Of a stretch of 64,000 nt of DNA, positions 51,408 to 60,536 are shown piece after piece. A model generated the notes under the pieces. That model searched no databases. It had not been told where the DNA came from and was given only the letters and a program-made list of their open reading frames with translations. The number at the start of each line of letters is the position of its first letter. The stretch's first letter is position 1. The position numbers were made by a program, and so were the translations under genes. The stretch comes from Marinomonas sp. TW1 (lineage in GTDB: Bacteria > Pseudomonadota > Gammaproteobacteria > Pseudomonadales > Marinomonadaceae): assembly GCF_001625355.1 (NCBI RefSeq), contig NZ_JSEE01000003.1, positions 183,903 through 247,902 on the forward strand, given 5' to 3'.

Positions 51408-53471
51408 ATGTCCCAGTATGATGCGCTGTTTGAGCCTCTCAATATTAATAAGTTAACCATCCGAAATCGCATTGTCAGCACAGCGCATGCCGAGGTGTAT
51501 GCCACCGACGGCGGTATGACCACAGACCGTTACGTGAAATATTACGAAGAAAAAGCCAAGGGCGGTTGTGGCCTGTGTATTTGTGGTGGTTCCAGTGTGG
51601 TGTCGATTGACAGCCCACAAAGCTGGTGGAGCTCAGTCAATTTGTCGACGGATCGCATTATTCCGCATTTCCAAAATCTTGCCGATGCAGTTCATAAGCA
51701 CGGCGGTAAGATCATGATTCAAATTACCCATATGGGACGCCGTTCTCGTTGGGATGGGGAAAACTGGCCGAACCTGATGTCGCCATCTGGTATTCGTGAG
51801 CCTGTGCATCGTGCCACCTGTAAAACCATTGAAGTCGAGGAAATCTGGCGCATCATTGGAGATTTTACTCAAGCGGCTCGTCGCGCCAAAGAAGGCGGTT
51901 TGGACGGGGTTGAATTGTCGGCCGTGCACCAACACATGATTGACCAGTTCTGGTCGCCGCGAGTGAACAAGCGTACCGATGAGTGGGGTGGCACTTTCGA
52001 AGGTCGCATGAAGTTTGGTATGGAAGTGTTGAAAGCGGTGCGTGAAGAAGTGGGCCTAGATTTTGTCGTGGGTATGCGCATCACCGGCGATGAATTCCAC
52101 CCAGATGGCTTGAACCACGACGATATGAAGCAAATCGCGCAATACTATGATGCCACTGGCATGGTGGATTACTTTGGTGTCGTGGGTTCAGGTTGTGATA
52201 CCCACAATACCTTGGCCAATGTGATCCCGAACATGAGTTATCCGCCTGAGCCCTTCTTGCATTTGGCGGCCGGTATCAAAGAAGTGGTCAAGGTGCCTGT
52301 TATTCACGCGCAAAACATCAAAGATCCGAACCAAGCGAAGCGCATTCTAGAAGCCGGTTATGTGGACTTTGTCGGCATGACTCGAGCTCACATTGCGGAC
52401 CCGCATTTTATTGCCAAGATTAAAATGGATCAGGTCGATCAGATTCGCCAATGTGTGGGCGCAAACTATTGCATTGACCGTCAATATCAAGGTTTGGATG
52501 TATTGTGTGTGCAAAATACCGCGACCTCTCGTGAATACATGGGCTTGCCACACCTGATTGGAAAGACCTCTGGACCGATTCGTAACGTGGTGGTGGTCGG
52601 CGGTGGCCCGGGTGGTTTGGAAGCGGCGCGGGTGGCGGCGGAGCGTGGTCATAAGGTGACCTTGATCGAAAAAGCCTCTGAGCTGGGTGGGCAAATTAGC
52701 TTGGCCGCGAAAGCGCCACAGCGTGATCAAATTGCGGGTATTTCTCGTTGGTTGATCATGGAAATTGAACGTCTTGGCGTTGAGGTGCGTTTGGACACGG
52801 CAGCCGACGCTGAGTTGATTCAATCTTTGAAGCCAGATGTGTGTGTCTTGTGTACTGGCGGTCGTCCTTTCCTTGAGCAAACCCCTGAATGGGGCGCGGC
52901 CGAAGGCTTGGTGGTGTCGACTTGGGACATTCTGAATGGTTCAGTCGAGCCGGGTAAAAATGTGCTTATTTACGACACCATCTGTGAATTCTCTGGCATG
53001 TCTGCGGCGGATTATTTGGCCTCAAAAGGCGCGCTCGTGGAGTTGGTGACCGACGACATTAAACCTGGGGTTGGCATAGGCGGCACGACGTTCCCCACTT
53101 ACTACCGATCTTTGTATGAAAAAGACGTCATTATGACGTCCGACATGCTGCTTGAAAAAGTCTATCGAGAAGATGACAAGCTGGTCGCAGTACTGGAAAA
53201 CGAATACACAGGTCAAAAAGAAGAGCGCGTAGTGGATCAGGTGGTGGTAGAGAACGGCACACGACCAAACGAAGAACTGTATTACGCTCTCAAAGCCAAC
53301 TCAGTCAACAAAGGTCAGATTGATAATGAGGCCTTGTTTGATATTAAACCTCAGCCTGTTCTAGAAAGTGATGGCGAAGGCATGATTTTGTGGCGTTTAG
53401 GGGATTGTGTTTCGCAGCGAAATATTCATGCGGCTATGTATGATGCTTTGCGTCTCTGCAAAGACCTCTAA
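51408..53471 (+). CDS. dgcA: Dimethylglycine demethylase subunit DgcA
   Basis: The 687-residue protein is built like an NADH:flavin oxidoreductase of the old yellow enzyme family (residues 1-370, TIM barrel with IQITHMGRRSRW and VELSAVHQHMIDQFWSP) joined to a dinucleotide-binding half (RNVVVVGGGPGGLEAARVAAERG, about 395). The iron-sulfur motif is sparse: CVGANYC...C. With DgcB it oxidises dimethylglycine to sarcosine. It is 95 bases after the DUF5943 gene. Confidence 0.93.
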   Translation: MSQYDALFEPLNINKLTIRNRIVSTAHAEVYATDGGMTTDRYVKYYEEKAKGGCGLCICGGSSVVSIDSPQSWWSSVNLSTDRIIPHFQNLADAVHKHGGKIMIQITHMGRRSRWDGENWPNLMSPSGIREPVHRATCKTIEVEEIWRIIGDFTQAARRAKEGGLDGVELSAVHQHMIDQFWSPRVNKRTDEWGGTFEGRMKFGMEVLKAVREEVGLDFVVGMRITGDEFHPDGLNHDDMKQIAQYYDATGMVDYFGVVGSGCDTHNTLANVIPNMSYPPEPFLHLAAGIKEVVKVPVIHAQNIKDPNQAKRILEAGYVDFVGMTRAHIADPHFIAKIKMDQVDQIRQCVGANYCIDRQYQGLDVLCVQNTATSREYMGLPHLIGKTSGPIRNVVVVGGGPGGLEAARVAAERGHKVTLIEKASELGGQISLAAKAPQRDQIAGISRWLIMEIERLGVEVRLDTAADAELIQSLKPDVCVLCTGGRPFLEQTPEWGAAEGLVVSTWDILNGSVEPGKNVLIYDTICEFSGMSAADYLASKGALVELVTDDIKPGVGIGGTTFPTYYRSLYEKDVIMTSDMLLEKVYREDDKLVAVLENEYTGQKEERVVDQVVVENGTRPNEELYYALKANSVNKGQIDNEALFDIKPQPVLESDGEGMILWRLGDCVSQRNIHAAMYDALRLCKDL

Positions 53472-53489
53472 ACTGATAAGGGGTTAAAG

Positions 53490-55430
53490 ATGATTCTCGA
53501 TTGGTTACTTCCGACTCTGATTGGTGTTCTTCTTGTTCTTGCAGGGATCGGTGCGGTGCGTCGTGCCAATTTGTGGCGTGCAGGACAAGCCGAGAAGGTC
53601 GATGTTATCGCAGGTTTACTGGCCATGCCGAAACGTTATCTTCATGACTTGCACCATGTGGTGGAGCGAGACAAATACATGTCTCGCACTCACGTGGCCA
53701 CGGGCGGTGGGTTTGTCTTGGCCATGGTGTTAGTGATCTTGGTGCATTTGTTCGACATTCAAAGTCGAATTTTGGCTTGGATGTTATTGGCGGCCCTTGG
53801 CATGATGTTTTGCGGTGCTTTGTTTGTTTTTAAGCGTCGTCTTAATCCGCCTTCGCGCCTTTCAAAAGGGCCGTGGATGCGCCTGCCGAAAAGTCTACTC
53901 ACCTTTGCCATTACTTTTTTTGTGCTGACCTTACCGGCGGCTGGGATTCTGCCGGAGAGTCTAAGTTTGAGCCACATTGGTCTGACTTTAGTGAGCGTGA
54001 TATTGGCCTTGTTGGTGATGCTTAGCCTGGGCGAAATGCTGTTTGGCATGACATGGGGTGGACCAATGAAGCACGCTTTTGCGGGCGCTCTGCATTTGGC
54101 TTTTCATCGTCGTCCTGAGCGTTTTGGCGGTGGGCGTTCGACGGGATTGAAACCGGCCAAATTGGGAGGGAACTCTCATGGTGTGGCGAAACCTGAAGAC
54201 TTTAAGTGGAACCAGTTATTAGGTTTCGATGCCTGTGTACAATGCGGTCGTTGTGAAGCCATGTGTCCCGCCTTTGCGGCGGGGCAGCCGTTGAACCCGA
54301 AAAAACTCATCCAAGACATGGTGTTGGGATTGGCCGGTGGTACGGACGAAAAATACGCCGGGAGCCCTTATCCTAATGTGGCGGTGGGTAAGGCGAGTGG
54401 TTCGCCACAGGAGATCATCACCGAAGGCTTAGTTAGCACGGATACCCTATGGTCTTGCACCACTTGTCGCGCCTGTGTGGAAGAGTGTCCAATGATGATT
54501 GAGCATGTGGATGCGATTGTCGACATGCGACGCTTCTTGACGCTGGAAAAAGGCGATACGCCAAACAAGGGCGCTGAAGTATTAGAAAACATCATTGCGA
54601 CTGACAACCCAAACGGCTATGCCCCGGGCAGCCGTACCCATTGGGCGGCGGATCAAAATTTGTCGGTGATGAAGGACGTTAAAAAAGCCGAAGTGTTGTT
54701 TTGGGTATCGGATGGTGCCTTTGATATGCGCAGTCAACGTATCCTCAGAGCCTTTGTGACATTGCTAAAAGCCGCTAATGTGGAGGTGGCAATTTTAGGG
54801 GATGAAGAACGAGACTGCGGTGATGTGGCGCGTCGCTTAGGGGACGATGCGACGTTCCAAAGTTTGGCGAAGCGCAATTTGGCGACCTTAGCTCAGTATG
54901 AATTTAGCACCTTGGTTACCACGGACCCTCATGCTTTTCATTGTTTGAAAAACGAATACGCCGACTTTGATCAAGATGGTGCTTTGCACGGTGTGGACGT
55001 TTTGCATCATACCACTTTATTGAATCACCTTATTGAACAAGGCGTGCTGCAAGTCGATCGTTTCAAAGGCGGCAAGGTGACCTATCATGACCCTTGTTAT
55101 CTTGGTCGGTACAATGGCGAATACGAATCACCGAGAGCCTTATTGTCGAGCTTGGGCATTGACATTGCGGAAATGGAACGCTCTGGTTATCGCTCACGCT
55201 GCTGCGGCGGTGGCGGCGGTGCGCCCATTACCGATATCCCAGGTGAAAGACGTATTGCTGACATGCGCATGGAAGATGTGGTGGCAACGGGAGCGGAATT
55301 GGTCGCGGTGGGGTGTCAACAATGTACGGCCATGTTGGAAGGGGTCGTCGAGCCGCGTCCACAGGTTCGGGACATTGCCGAAATCATGGCCGAGCATTTA
55401 GTTGAACATTTGGTTGAGGGGGCCGCATGA
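53490..55430 (+). CDS. dgcB: Dimethylglycine demethylase iron-sulfur subunit DgcB
   Basis: The 646-residue protein has four N-terminal membrane segments (about 3-20, 70-95, 100-120 and 135-185). Two 4Fe-4S sites follow, in CVQCGRCEAMCPAF and CTTCRACVEECP, then CCG-type motifs (SRCCGGGGGAP and VGCQQC). It takes electrons from DgcA to the quinone pool or to the ETF. Its stop overlaps the ATG of etfA (ATGA). AAGGGG precedes its own start. Confidence 0.93.
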   Translation: MILDWLLPTLIGVLLVLAGIGAVRRANLWRAGQAEKVDVIAGLLAMPKRYLHDLHHVVERDKYMSRTHVATGGGFVLAMVLVILVHLFDIQSRILAWMLLAALGMMFCGALFVFKRRLNPPSRLSKGPWMRLPKSLLTFAITFFVLTLPAAGILPESLSLSHIGLTLVSVILALLVMLSLGEMLFGMTWGGPMKHAFAGALHLAFHRRPERFGGGRSTGLKPAKLGGNSHGVAKPEDFKWNQLLGFDACVQCGRCEAMCPAFAAGQPLNPKKLIQDMVLGLAGGTDEKYAGSPYPNVAVGKASGSPQEIITEGLVSTDTLWSCTTCRACVEECPMMIEHVDAIVDMRRFLTLEKGDTPNKGAEVLENIIATDNPNGYAPGSRTHWAADQNLSVMKDVKKAEVLFWVSDGAFDMRSQRILRAFVTLLKAANVEVAILGDEERDCGDVARRLGDDATFQSLAKRNLATLAQYEFSTLVTTDPHAFHCLKNEYADFDQDGALHGVDVLHHTTLLNHLIEQGVLQVDRFKGGKVTYHDPCYLGRYNGEYESPRALLSSLGIDIAEMERSGYRSRCCGGGGGAPITDIPGERRIADMRMEDVVATGAELVAVGCQQCTAMLEGVVEPRPQVRDIAEIMAEHLVEHLVEGAA

Positions 55431-56716
55431 CCGAGCATGAAGATATCCTACGTCGTGATCCCAGAGCCGAATGGATAGCACGCAATCGTCTTCACCCTTT
55501 GCATCAAGCCATGACGCAGGTATCAGTGGTGGTTCGAGGGCCGTCTGGCTTAGTGCGGAAAAGCCCTCACCAAGTGGGTTTTATTGGGCCCAATGGCATT
55601 AAGCGAATTGATCGTTTAGCGGGCAATGGCCAAATGACGGCTGGTGCGACACGACGCCGTTCCACAGCACAAGAAGTGGTATTGCCATTACATCAAGTGA
55701 TGGAGCCCAATGCTTATATTATGGTGGTGCCGGACATGGCGGGTGGCCGACTCACGGCGCAGGATAAAGACATATTGGGCTTGGCTCATGAGCTGGCGAA
55801 GCAGCGTCAAGCATTCGATGCGGATGAACGACTGGCGGTGGTAGCGGTGTGTTTTGGTGAATCCAAAGAAGCTCAGTTTGATGAGGCGGGTGTGGATCGT
55901 TTGGTTCACTTATCGGCCGCTGAATACGAAGGTTTTGCCCCAGAGCAACGCCTCCAAGCTTTATTGCAATTGGACGTTTCGTATCAGCCGACGCATTGGT
56001 TGTTCCCTGACAGTGTGCATGGTGGTACCGATTTAGCTTGTCGTCTGGCGGTGAAACTGGGTGAGCGCCCAGCAGCACAAGCTTGGCAAGTGTCTATCGA
56101 TACGACGATTTGTCGGGCTGCGTCCGGCAGTCAAGATATTCAACGTGATACGCCGCGTATTTTGATGCTATTAGAAGAGTGTGGTCAGGCGATTGATGAA
56201 ACTCGTCATGAAGTCTTGCCTTTGCCGTTCGAACTAGCCTCCTCCGAAGCAGTGTATTTAGAAGATAAGGGGTTAATTGCCGTTGATCCAAATGCGGTTC
56301 CCTTGGCGGAAGCGGAATTTATCTTATCAGCAGGCAATGGTATTCATAACTGGCAACAGTTTCATGATTGTGCCACTTTGCTTGGTGCCACAGAAGGTGC
56401 CAGTCGCGTGGCGGTAGACGATGGGTTTATGCCGAGAATGCGCCAAGTCGGCGCATCGGGCACCTGGGTGACGGCGCAGGTATACATGGCCGTCGGTATT
56501 TCTGGCGCGATACAGCACATGCAAGGCATTGGTCAGTGCGACAAAATCGTGGCCATTAATACGGATGCAGGTTGTGACATGGTGAAACGGGCGGATTTAG
56601 CGGTGATTGCTGACAGTGAAGCCATTTTGGCTGAGTTGTGTCGTTTGGCGCAGCAGCATACGGGCAAAACACTGGAGCAGAATGAAGTGACGTCGGAGGT
56701 GAGTCATGTTGCCTAA
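55427..56716 (+). CDS. etfA: Electron transfer flavoprotein alpha subunit
   Basis: The 429-residue protein has a C-terminal FAD-binding region containing RVAVDDGFMPRMRQVGASGTWVTAQVYMAVGISGAIQHM and INTDAGCDMVKRADLAVIAD. An extra N-terminal part of about 100 residues is present, as in the dgc-linked ETF of Pseudomonas. It overlaps dgcB by 4 bases and etfB by 11 bases. It carries electrons from the demethylase to the respiratory chain. Confidence 0.92.
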   Translation: MTEHEDILRRDPRAEWIARNRLHPLHQAMTQVSVVVRGPSGLVRKSPHQVGFIGPNGIKRIDRLAGNGQMTAGATRRRSTAQEVVLPLHQVMEPNAYIMVVPDMAGGRLTAQDKDILGLAHELAKQRQAFDADERLAVVAVCFGESKEAQFDEAGVDRLVHLSAAEYEGFAPEQRLQALLQLDVSYQPTHWLFPDSVHGGTDLACRLAVKLGERPAAQAWQVSIDTTICRAASGSQDIQRDTPRILMLLEECGQAIDETRHEVLPLPFELASSEAVYLEDKGLIAVDPNAVPLAEAEFILSAGNGIHNWQQFHDCATLLGATEGASRVAVDDGFMPRMRQVGASGTWVTAQVYMAVGISGAIQHMQGIGQCDKIVAINTDAGCDMVKRADLAVIADSEAILAELCRLAQQHTGKTLEQNEVTSEVSHVA

Positions 56717-57485
56717 AGCCTTAGCCTTGGTGTCTATCGGACGTCATCCTCAATCAAACCGTGAACGCCGCGCTGAGCAAGATGGTCGTGCGGTCGAAAT
56801 GGGTCTTCATTTGCAAGAGCGCCAATTAATGACCTTGTCTGTGGTGCACGCCGGTAACGCAGATTCTCCGGTGTTGCGTCAATATGCGGGTATGGGATTG
56901 TCTAGATTGTCAGTTATCGCTCAGCAAGCCAATGAGGATGTTTTATCACCTTTAATAGATCATGTTAAGACGCAAGGTGTCTCATTGTTGTTAATGGGTG
57001 TGCGATCTGAAATGGGGCAATCGTCAGGTATGTTGCCGTATTTATTGGCGGAGAAATTAGGTTGGCCACTGTTACCTAGGGTGGCGGATATTCAATCTAT
57101 TGACCATGGTGTGGCACACGTCTTGCTTGCATTGCCAAGAGGTCAAAGACGCTTAGTGCGTGTCGCATTACCATTTGTTGCCACCATGGATAAGTCAGCG
57201 AAAGCGCCGCGTCAAACGGCTTATGGACCGGGGCAGCGAGCTGAAATTGAAGTGATAAATACGACCTCCATTGAAGATGACGTCGCCGCACAATGGCAAT
57301 TCACACCGGCGAAACCAAGACCAAAGCGTATGAAGGTGGTGAAGGCCAAAACCGCAGCGGATCGCTTTAAGGCCGCCACGGCCAAACCCGTTGGTGGCGG
57401 TGGTAAGGTGTTGAAAAATGAAACAGTGGAAGAGAAAGCCCAAGCTATTTTTGACTTCTTGTTGGAAGAAAAGGTGATTCGTTAG
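56706..57485 (+). CDS. etfB: Electron transfer flavoprotein beta subunit
   Basis: The 259-residue partner of the alpha subunit has the central LLMGVRSEMGQSSGMLPYLLAEKLGWPLLPRV block that fits the ETF beta fold. The C-terminal tail is longer than usual and lysine-rich. It begins inside etfA. In the dgc operon it completes the electron path. Confidence 0.9.
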   Translation: MLPKALALVSIGRHPQSNRERRAEQDGRAVEMGLHLQERQLMTLSVVHAGNADSPVLRQYAGMGLSRLSVIAQQANEDVLSPLIDHVKTQGVSLLLMGVRSEMGQSSGMLPYLLAEKLGWPLLPRVADIQSIDHGVAHVLLALPRGQRRLVRVALPFVATMDKSAKAPRQTAYGPGQRAEIEVINTTSIEDDVAAQWQFTPAKPRPKRMKVVKAKTAADRFKAATAKPVGGGGKVLKNETVEEKAQAIFDFLLEEKVIR

Positions 57486-57513
57486 CGAGAAACCATGAAT
57501 GAGGGAACAGGGT

Positions 57514-57744
57514 ATGATGATTGTTGATTTGATTGATGAAGTGGATTTTAAAGAAAGACTCATCGCTCTAGGAGCGCCTGTTAAACAAGAGCAAAGTTTG
57601 GCAGAGGTTCAGTCCTCCGTGTTGTCTTGGTTACAGTTGTATCCAGAGCAAGTGTCTTTTGTAAAAGATCTCTGTGTTGAAATGCAAAAAGACAATACGA
57701 CAATATTGCCAGAGGTTTCTAAGGTAATGGCGGCGTTTGTTTAA
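57514..57744 (+). CDS. Small conserved-looking protein at the end of the dgc operon
   Basis: The protein has 76 residues from the ATG at 57514, with GAGGGA 7 bases upstream. IVDLIDEVDFKERLIALGAP and SFVKDLCVEMQKDNTTILP are helical, with no motif I recognise. It is 29 bases after etfB. It may be a small stabilising subunit or unrelated. Confidence 0.65.
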   Translation: MMIVDLIDEVDFKERLIALGAPVKQEQSLAEVQSSVLSWLQLYPEQVSFVKDLCVEMQKDNTTILPEVSKVMAAFV

Positions 57745-58156
57745 TTTTTCTGTGTCTATTCTTTTATTACTTTCATTGGAACTCATCCCCAATCTTCTAT
57801 AGCGATAACATAAACGCTAAGGCGTGAGATTAGCTGTGTCTTTAGCTAAGAAACGACAGATCAGCCTTCGATATTTTAGTCGGTTTATTAAAGCAATAAG
57901 CCAACCAAAGCTTAGGTTCATTAACTTGCCTACTGCGGACTGCTTGTAATAGGTTTATAGCGCCCATCTTGCGCTCCTATTTGCACCTTAAGCAATTTGA
58001 TTGTTTATCATTTTTGTCCATTTTTTTTTAAATTTTGTCCGGTATTTCTAAAAGCAATAATGTATTTCACTAGGTGAAACACATTGTTTTGTTATGAAAC
58101 AATGTTGATAACCTGCAGATGTTCTATAAAACAATTATTAAAAAAAGGGCATTTTG
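57745..58156. promoter_or_regulatory. Promoter region of the porin with two palindromes
   Basis: TTTCAC-TAG-GTGAAA (58065-58079) and CATTGTTT-N7-AAACAATG (58082-58104) lie 52-91 bases before the porin start. GTGAAACA/TGTTTCA-type elements are preferred by some IclR regulators (KdgR-like), and an IclR gene follows the porin. No gene is seen in the rest of the gap. Confidence 0.55.
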
Positions 58157-59164
58157 ATGATGAAATATACACGTAACTTGTTAGCAATGACTTTGTCAGT
58201 ACCATTTCTAATGGCTCAATCGGCTTCCGCGGCAGATGATTCAGAGGTGGTTGTTAATAAGCCCAACTTTACTTTTTTGACAAGTATTGGGGTGCTAAGT
58301 GTTGAAGATAAAGACTTTGACCCAGAAGCGTTTGAAGCCGAAGTCGGTGTGAATGGGGTAGTCAAAGCCAAAGAATTTACCATGGTGTATAACCTTAAAG
58401 CAGACCTTTCTGATGCGATTAATAGTTTCGACACAGGACCTTCTGACGAGCAAGGCGAGGCAGATATTCATATTAAAGAAGCGAATGTTGTCTTTCCAAC
58501 GGAATACGGTGCTTTTGTCTTCGCGCCGCGAATTACCAGTGGGCAAAACCGTGAGCTTTATTCTAATGTAGACCTATTCGAATACAATGAAGCGCATTCA
58601 GGCGGTGCTGCTACAACGGGTAATACGCTTTTCGGGCAGCCTTCTGAAGGTGATGATGTGATTGCTTGGGCGTCTCCTAAATTTATGGGCGTCAAATTGG
58701 TTCTGGCGACCATTTCGTTAAATGAGAATAACGGCGATGACATTGATGCCAAAGCGTATCGCATTATTTATAACGCGGGCAATTTGAACTTAGGAGCGGG
58801 CCAGGTCATTGTCAGCAAAGGCATGGCTGGTGCGTCCAAAAATTACATTCGTTCTGCGCTGACCGCTGGTTATAAATTTGACAAGCTGGATCTCGGTGCT
58901 ACCTATGAAATGAATGCCGACACATTTGGTACGGCAGGAGACTACAATACTTTAGGTGTCACGGCTCGTTACTATCTTAACAGCGGTTATTCCGTTGCCG
59001 CTGGTTTCTATAATAAGGACTCTGATGTCGATGCGAATGACAACGATGGTACGGTTGTTCAACTTAAGAAGCAGGTTGGCAAAAACATTGCGTTTTGGGC
59101 GGAAGCGGCTAATTATGACATCACAGCAGATAACGTCGCGTTAGGTGTCAATATAAGCTATTAA
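58157..59164 (+). CDS. Outer-membrane porin
   Basis: The protein has 335 residues from the ATG at 58157, with AAAGGGC upstream. A signal peptide ends at SASA-ADD. The mature part has alternating strands typical of a 16-stranded trimeric porin, and it ends in aromatic Tyr. The acidic character (many Asp in loops) suggests cation or zwitterion preference. The gene lies just after the dimethylglycine cluster and before an IclR gene. Confidence 0.87.
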   Translation: MMKYTRNLLAMTLSVPFLMAQSASAADDSEVVVNKPNFTFLTSIGVLSVEDKDFDPEAFEAEVGVNGVVKAKEFTMVYNLKADLSDAINSFDTGPSDEQGEADIHIKEANVVFPTEYGAFVFAPRITSGQNRELYSNVDLFEYNEAHSGGAATTGNTLFGQPSEGDDVIAWASPKFMGVKLVLATISLNENNGDDIDAKAYRIIYNAGNLNLGAGQVIVSKGMAGASKNYIRSALTAGYKFDKLDLGATYEMNADTFGTAGDYNTLGVTARYYLNSGYSVAAGFYNKDSDVDANDNDGTVVQLKKQVGKNIAFWAEAANYDITADNVALGVNISY

Positions 59165-59205
59165 TTATTGGTTGTTTTTTAATCGTTTAAATTGATCCTG
59201 AGAAG

Positions 59206-59246
59206 CCGTTCAAGTATTACTCCCCTTTTACTTGAACGGTTTTTTA
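59206..59246 (+). terminator. Terminator after the porin gene
   Basis: A 10-bp stem (CCGTTCAAGT / ACTTGAACGG) with a T7 run follows 42 bases after the stop. The loop of 14 bases is AT-rich. Confidence 0.9.
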
Positions 59247-59378
59247 TCTCAAAAACCACGAAAGATTCCTATTTTTTGAATGACCTTGTTTTGCGCTAAA
59301 CGTTTAGTATTGGTCCTAATAAAAATAATAGGTGAGATGTTTAAAATAAGGTGAACACCATTGTCCTGTTCAACTTAT

Positions 59379-59401
59379 TATCGATGCAGTGTGCATCGAT
59401 A
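59379..59401. promoter_or_regulatory. Palindrome before the IclR gene
   Basis: TATCGATGCA-GTG-TGCATCGATA is a perfect 10-bp inverted repeat ending 22 bases before the ATG at 59424. It is a good candidate for an autoregulatory operator. Confidence 0.6.
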
Positions 59402-59423
59402 AACGATATCTCCTGATGCTTAA

Positions 59424-60212
59424 ATGGTTAGCACTATGGTAAAAGCAATTGATTCTGTTACACGAGCGATGCAAGTGTTGGAGAAGCTCCAAAAAACGTC
59501 CCCACTTTCTCTTTCTGAATTGCAACGCTGCACAGGTATAAACAAAGCAACATTATTGAGAATTCTGAAAACCCTTAGCCTGAGTGGTTGGGTGGTAAAG
59601 TCTCTTAGTGAAAACAAATACAGTTTATCTTCTTCTGTTCTTGAAGATACTCAGCCTAAATCTCAAGAAGCTCGTTTGGCTGAGGCTGGCGCTCCTGTTT
59701 TGGATGATCTCTATCAGAGGCTGAATTGGCCATCTGATATTGCGATTCGAGATGGGGACAGAATGAAGTTGGTAGAAACCACGCGTAATCGTACATCCTT
59801 TCTGCTTAATCGATCCTCTTTGTGTCGGCCAGAGTTCCTTTATTCTGGCGTGGGTCGTTGCTTTCTGGCTTTTTGTAACAGTGATGAGAGAGCAGATGTC
59901 ATTCATACCTTGAGGAAACTGCCTAATAAAGAAGGTAAGTTAGCGCATGATGGTATTTGGTTAAGCCAGATGATTGAGCAAACTAAACTCTTGGGTTACG
60001 GTGCTCAACAAGTTTCATATTACAATAGCCGAAGTGTTAATGGATTGCCCATAGAGGCTATCGCTGTGCCTATTAGTGAGAGTGATGGCACACTGATCGG
60101 GTGCTTGTCATTGACTTGGCCACAGGGCAGTATCGAGCTGTCACATTTAGAAAAAAGAATCGTTCCGATCTTAAAAGAGGCGACGATTCAAATTGTTGAG
60201 AATATGCCTTAA
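59424..60212 (+). CDS. IclR-family regulator
   Basis: The protein has 262 residues (258 from the second Met at 59436). The N-terminal HTH (SLSELQRCTGINKATLLRILKTLSLSG) is followed by the ligand domain with GLPIEAIAVPI. Its neighbours suggest it controls the porin or a nearby catabolic pathway. The palindromes upstream of both genes would be its targets. Confidence 0.87.
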   Translation: MVSTMVKAIDSVTRAMQVLEKLQKTSPLSLSELQRCTGINKATLLRILKTLSLSGWVVKSLSENKYSLSSSVLEDTQPKSQEARLAEAGAPVLDDLYQRLNWPSDIAIRDGDRMKLVETTRNRTSFLLNRSSLCRPEFLYSGVGRCFLAFCNSDERADVIHTLRKLPNKEGKLAHDGIWLSQMIEQTKLLGYGAQQVSYYNSRSVNGLPIEAIAVPISESDGTLIGCLSLTWPQGSIELSHLEKRIVPILKEATIQIVENMP

Positions 60213-60246
60213 ATTCGTTTTCCCAAGATACATTATGTTCAATTCA

Positions 60247-60275
60247 AGAGACCATATTATTTGGTCTTTTTTTTT
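60247..60275 (+). terminator. Terminator after the IclR gene
   Basis: A stem AGACCA / TGGTCT with a 7-base loop is followed by a run of T. The remaining 260 bases to the chemoreceptor gene show no other structure. Confidence 0.8.
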
Positions 60276-60536
60276 GGTCTTTTGGGTGTGTTTATATTCG
60301 TTATGATTTGTAATTAGACTATGGTCTGTCTGTGAGTAATACAGTATTTTAGTGAAGTGAAAAATAAAAATAGAGAGTGATAAAGGATTTTAAAGACGCT
60401 TTTAATTGCCCGTCAATGTGAAGCGTTCTGTCGTTAAGATGTGAGTTAGTTATTACGCAATTGATGTTATTTGATTCTAACTGATGATTTTTTTAAATAT
60501 CTTAATGTTACTTAAATAATATTTGGATCTATCTTT

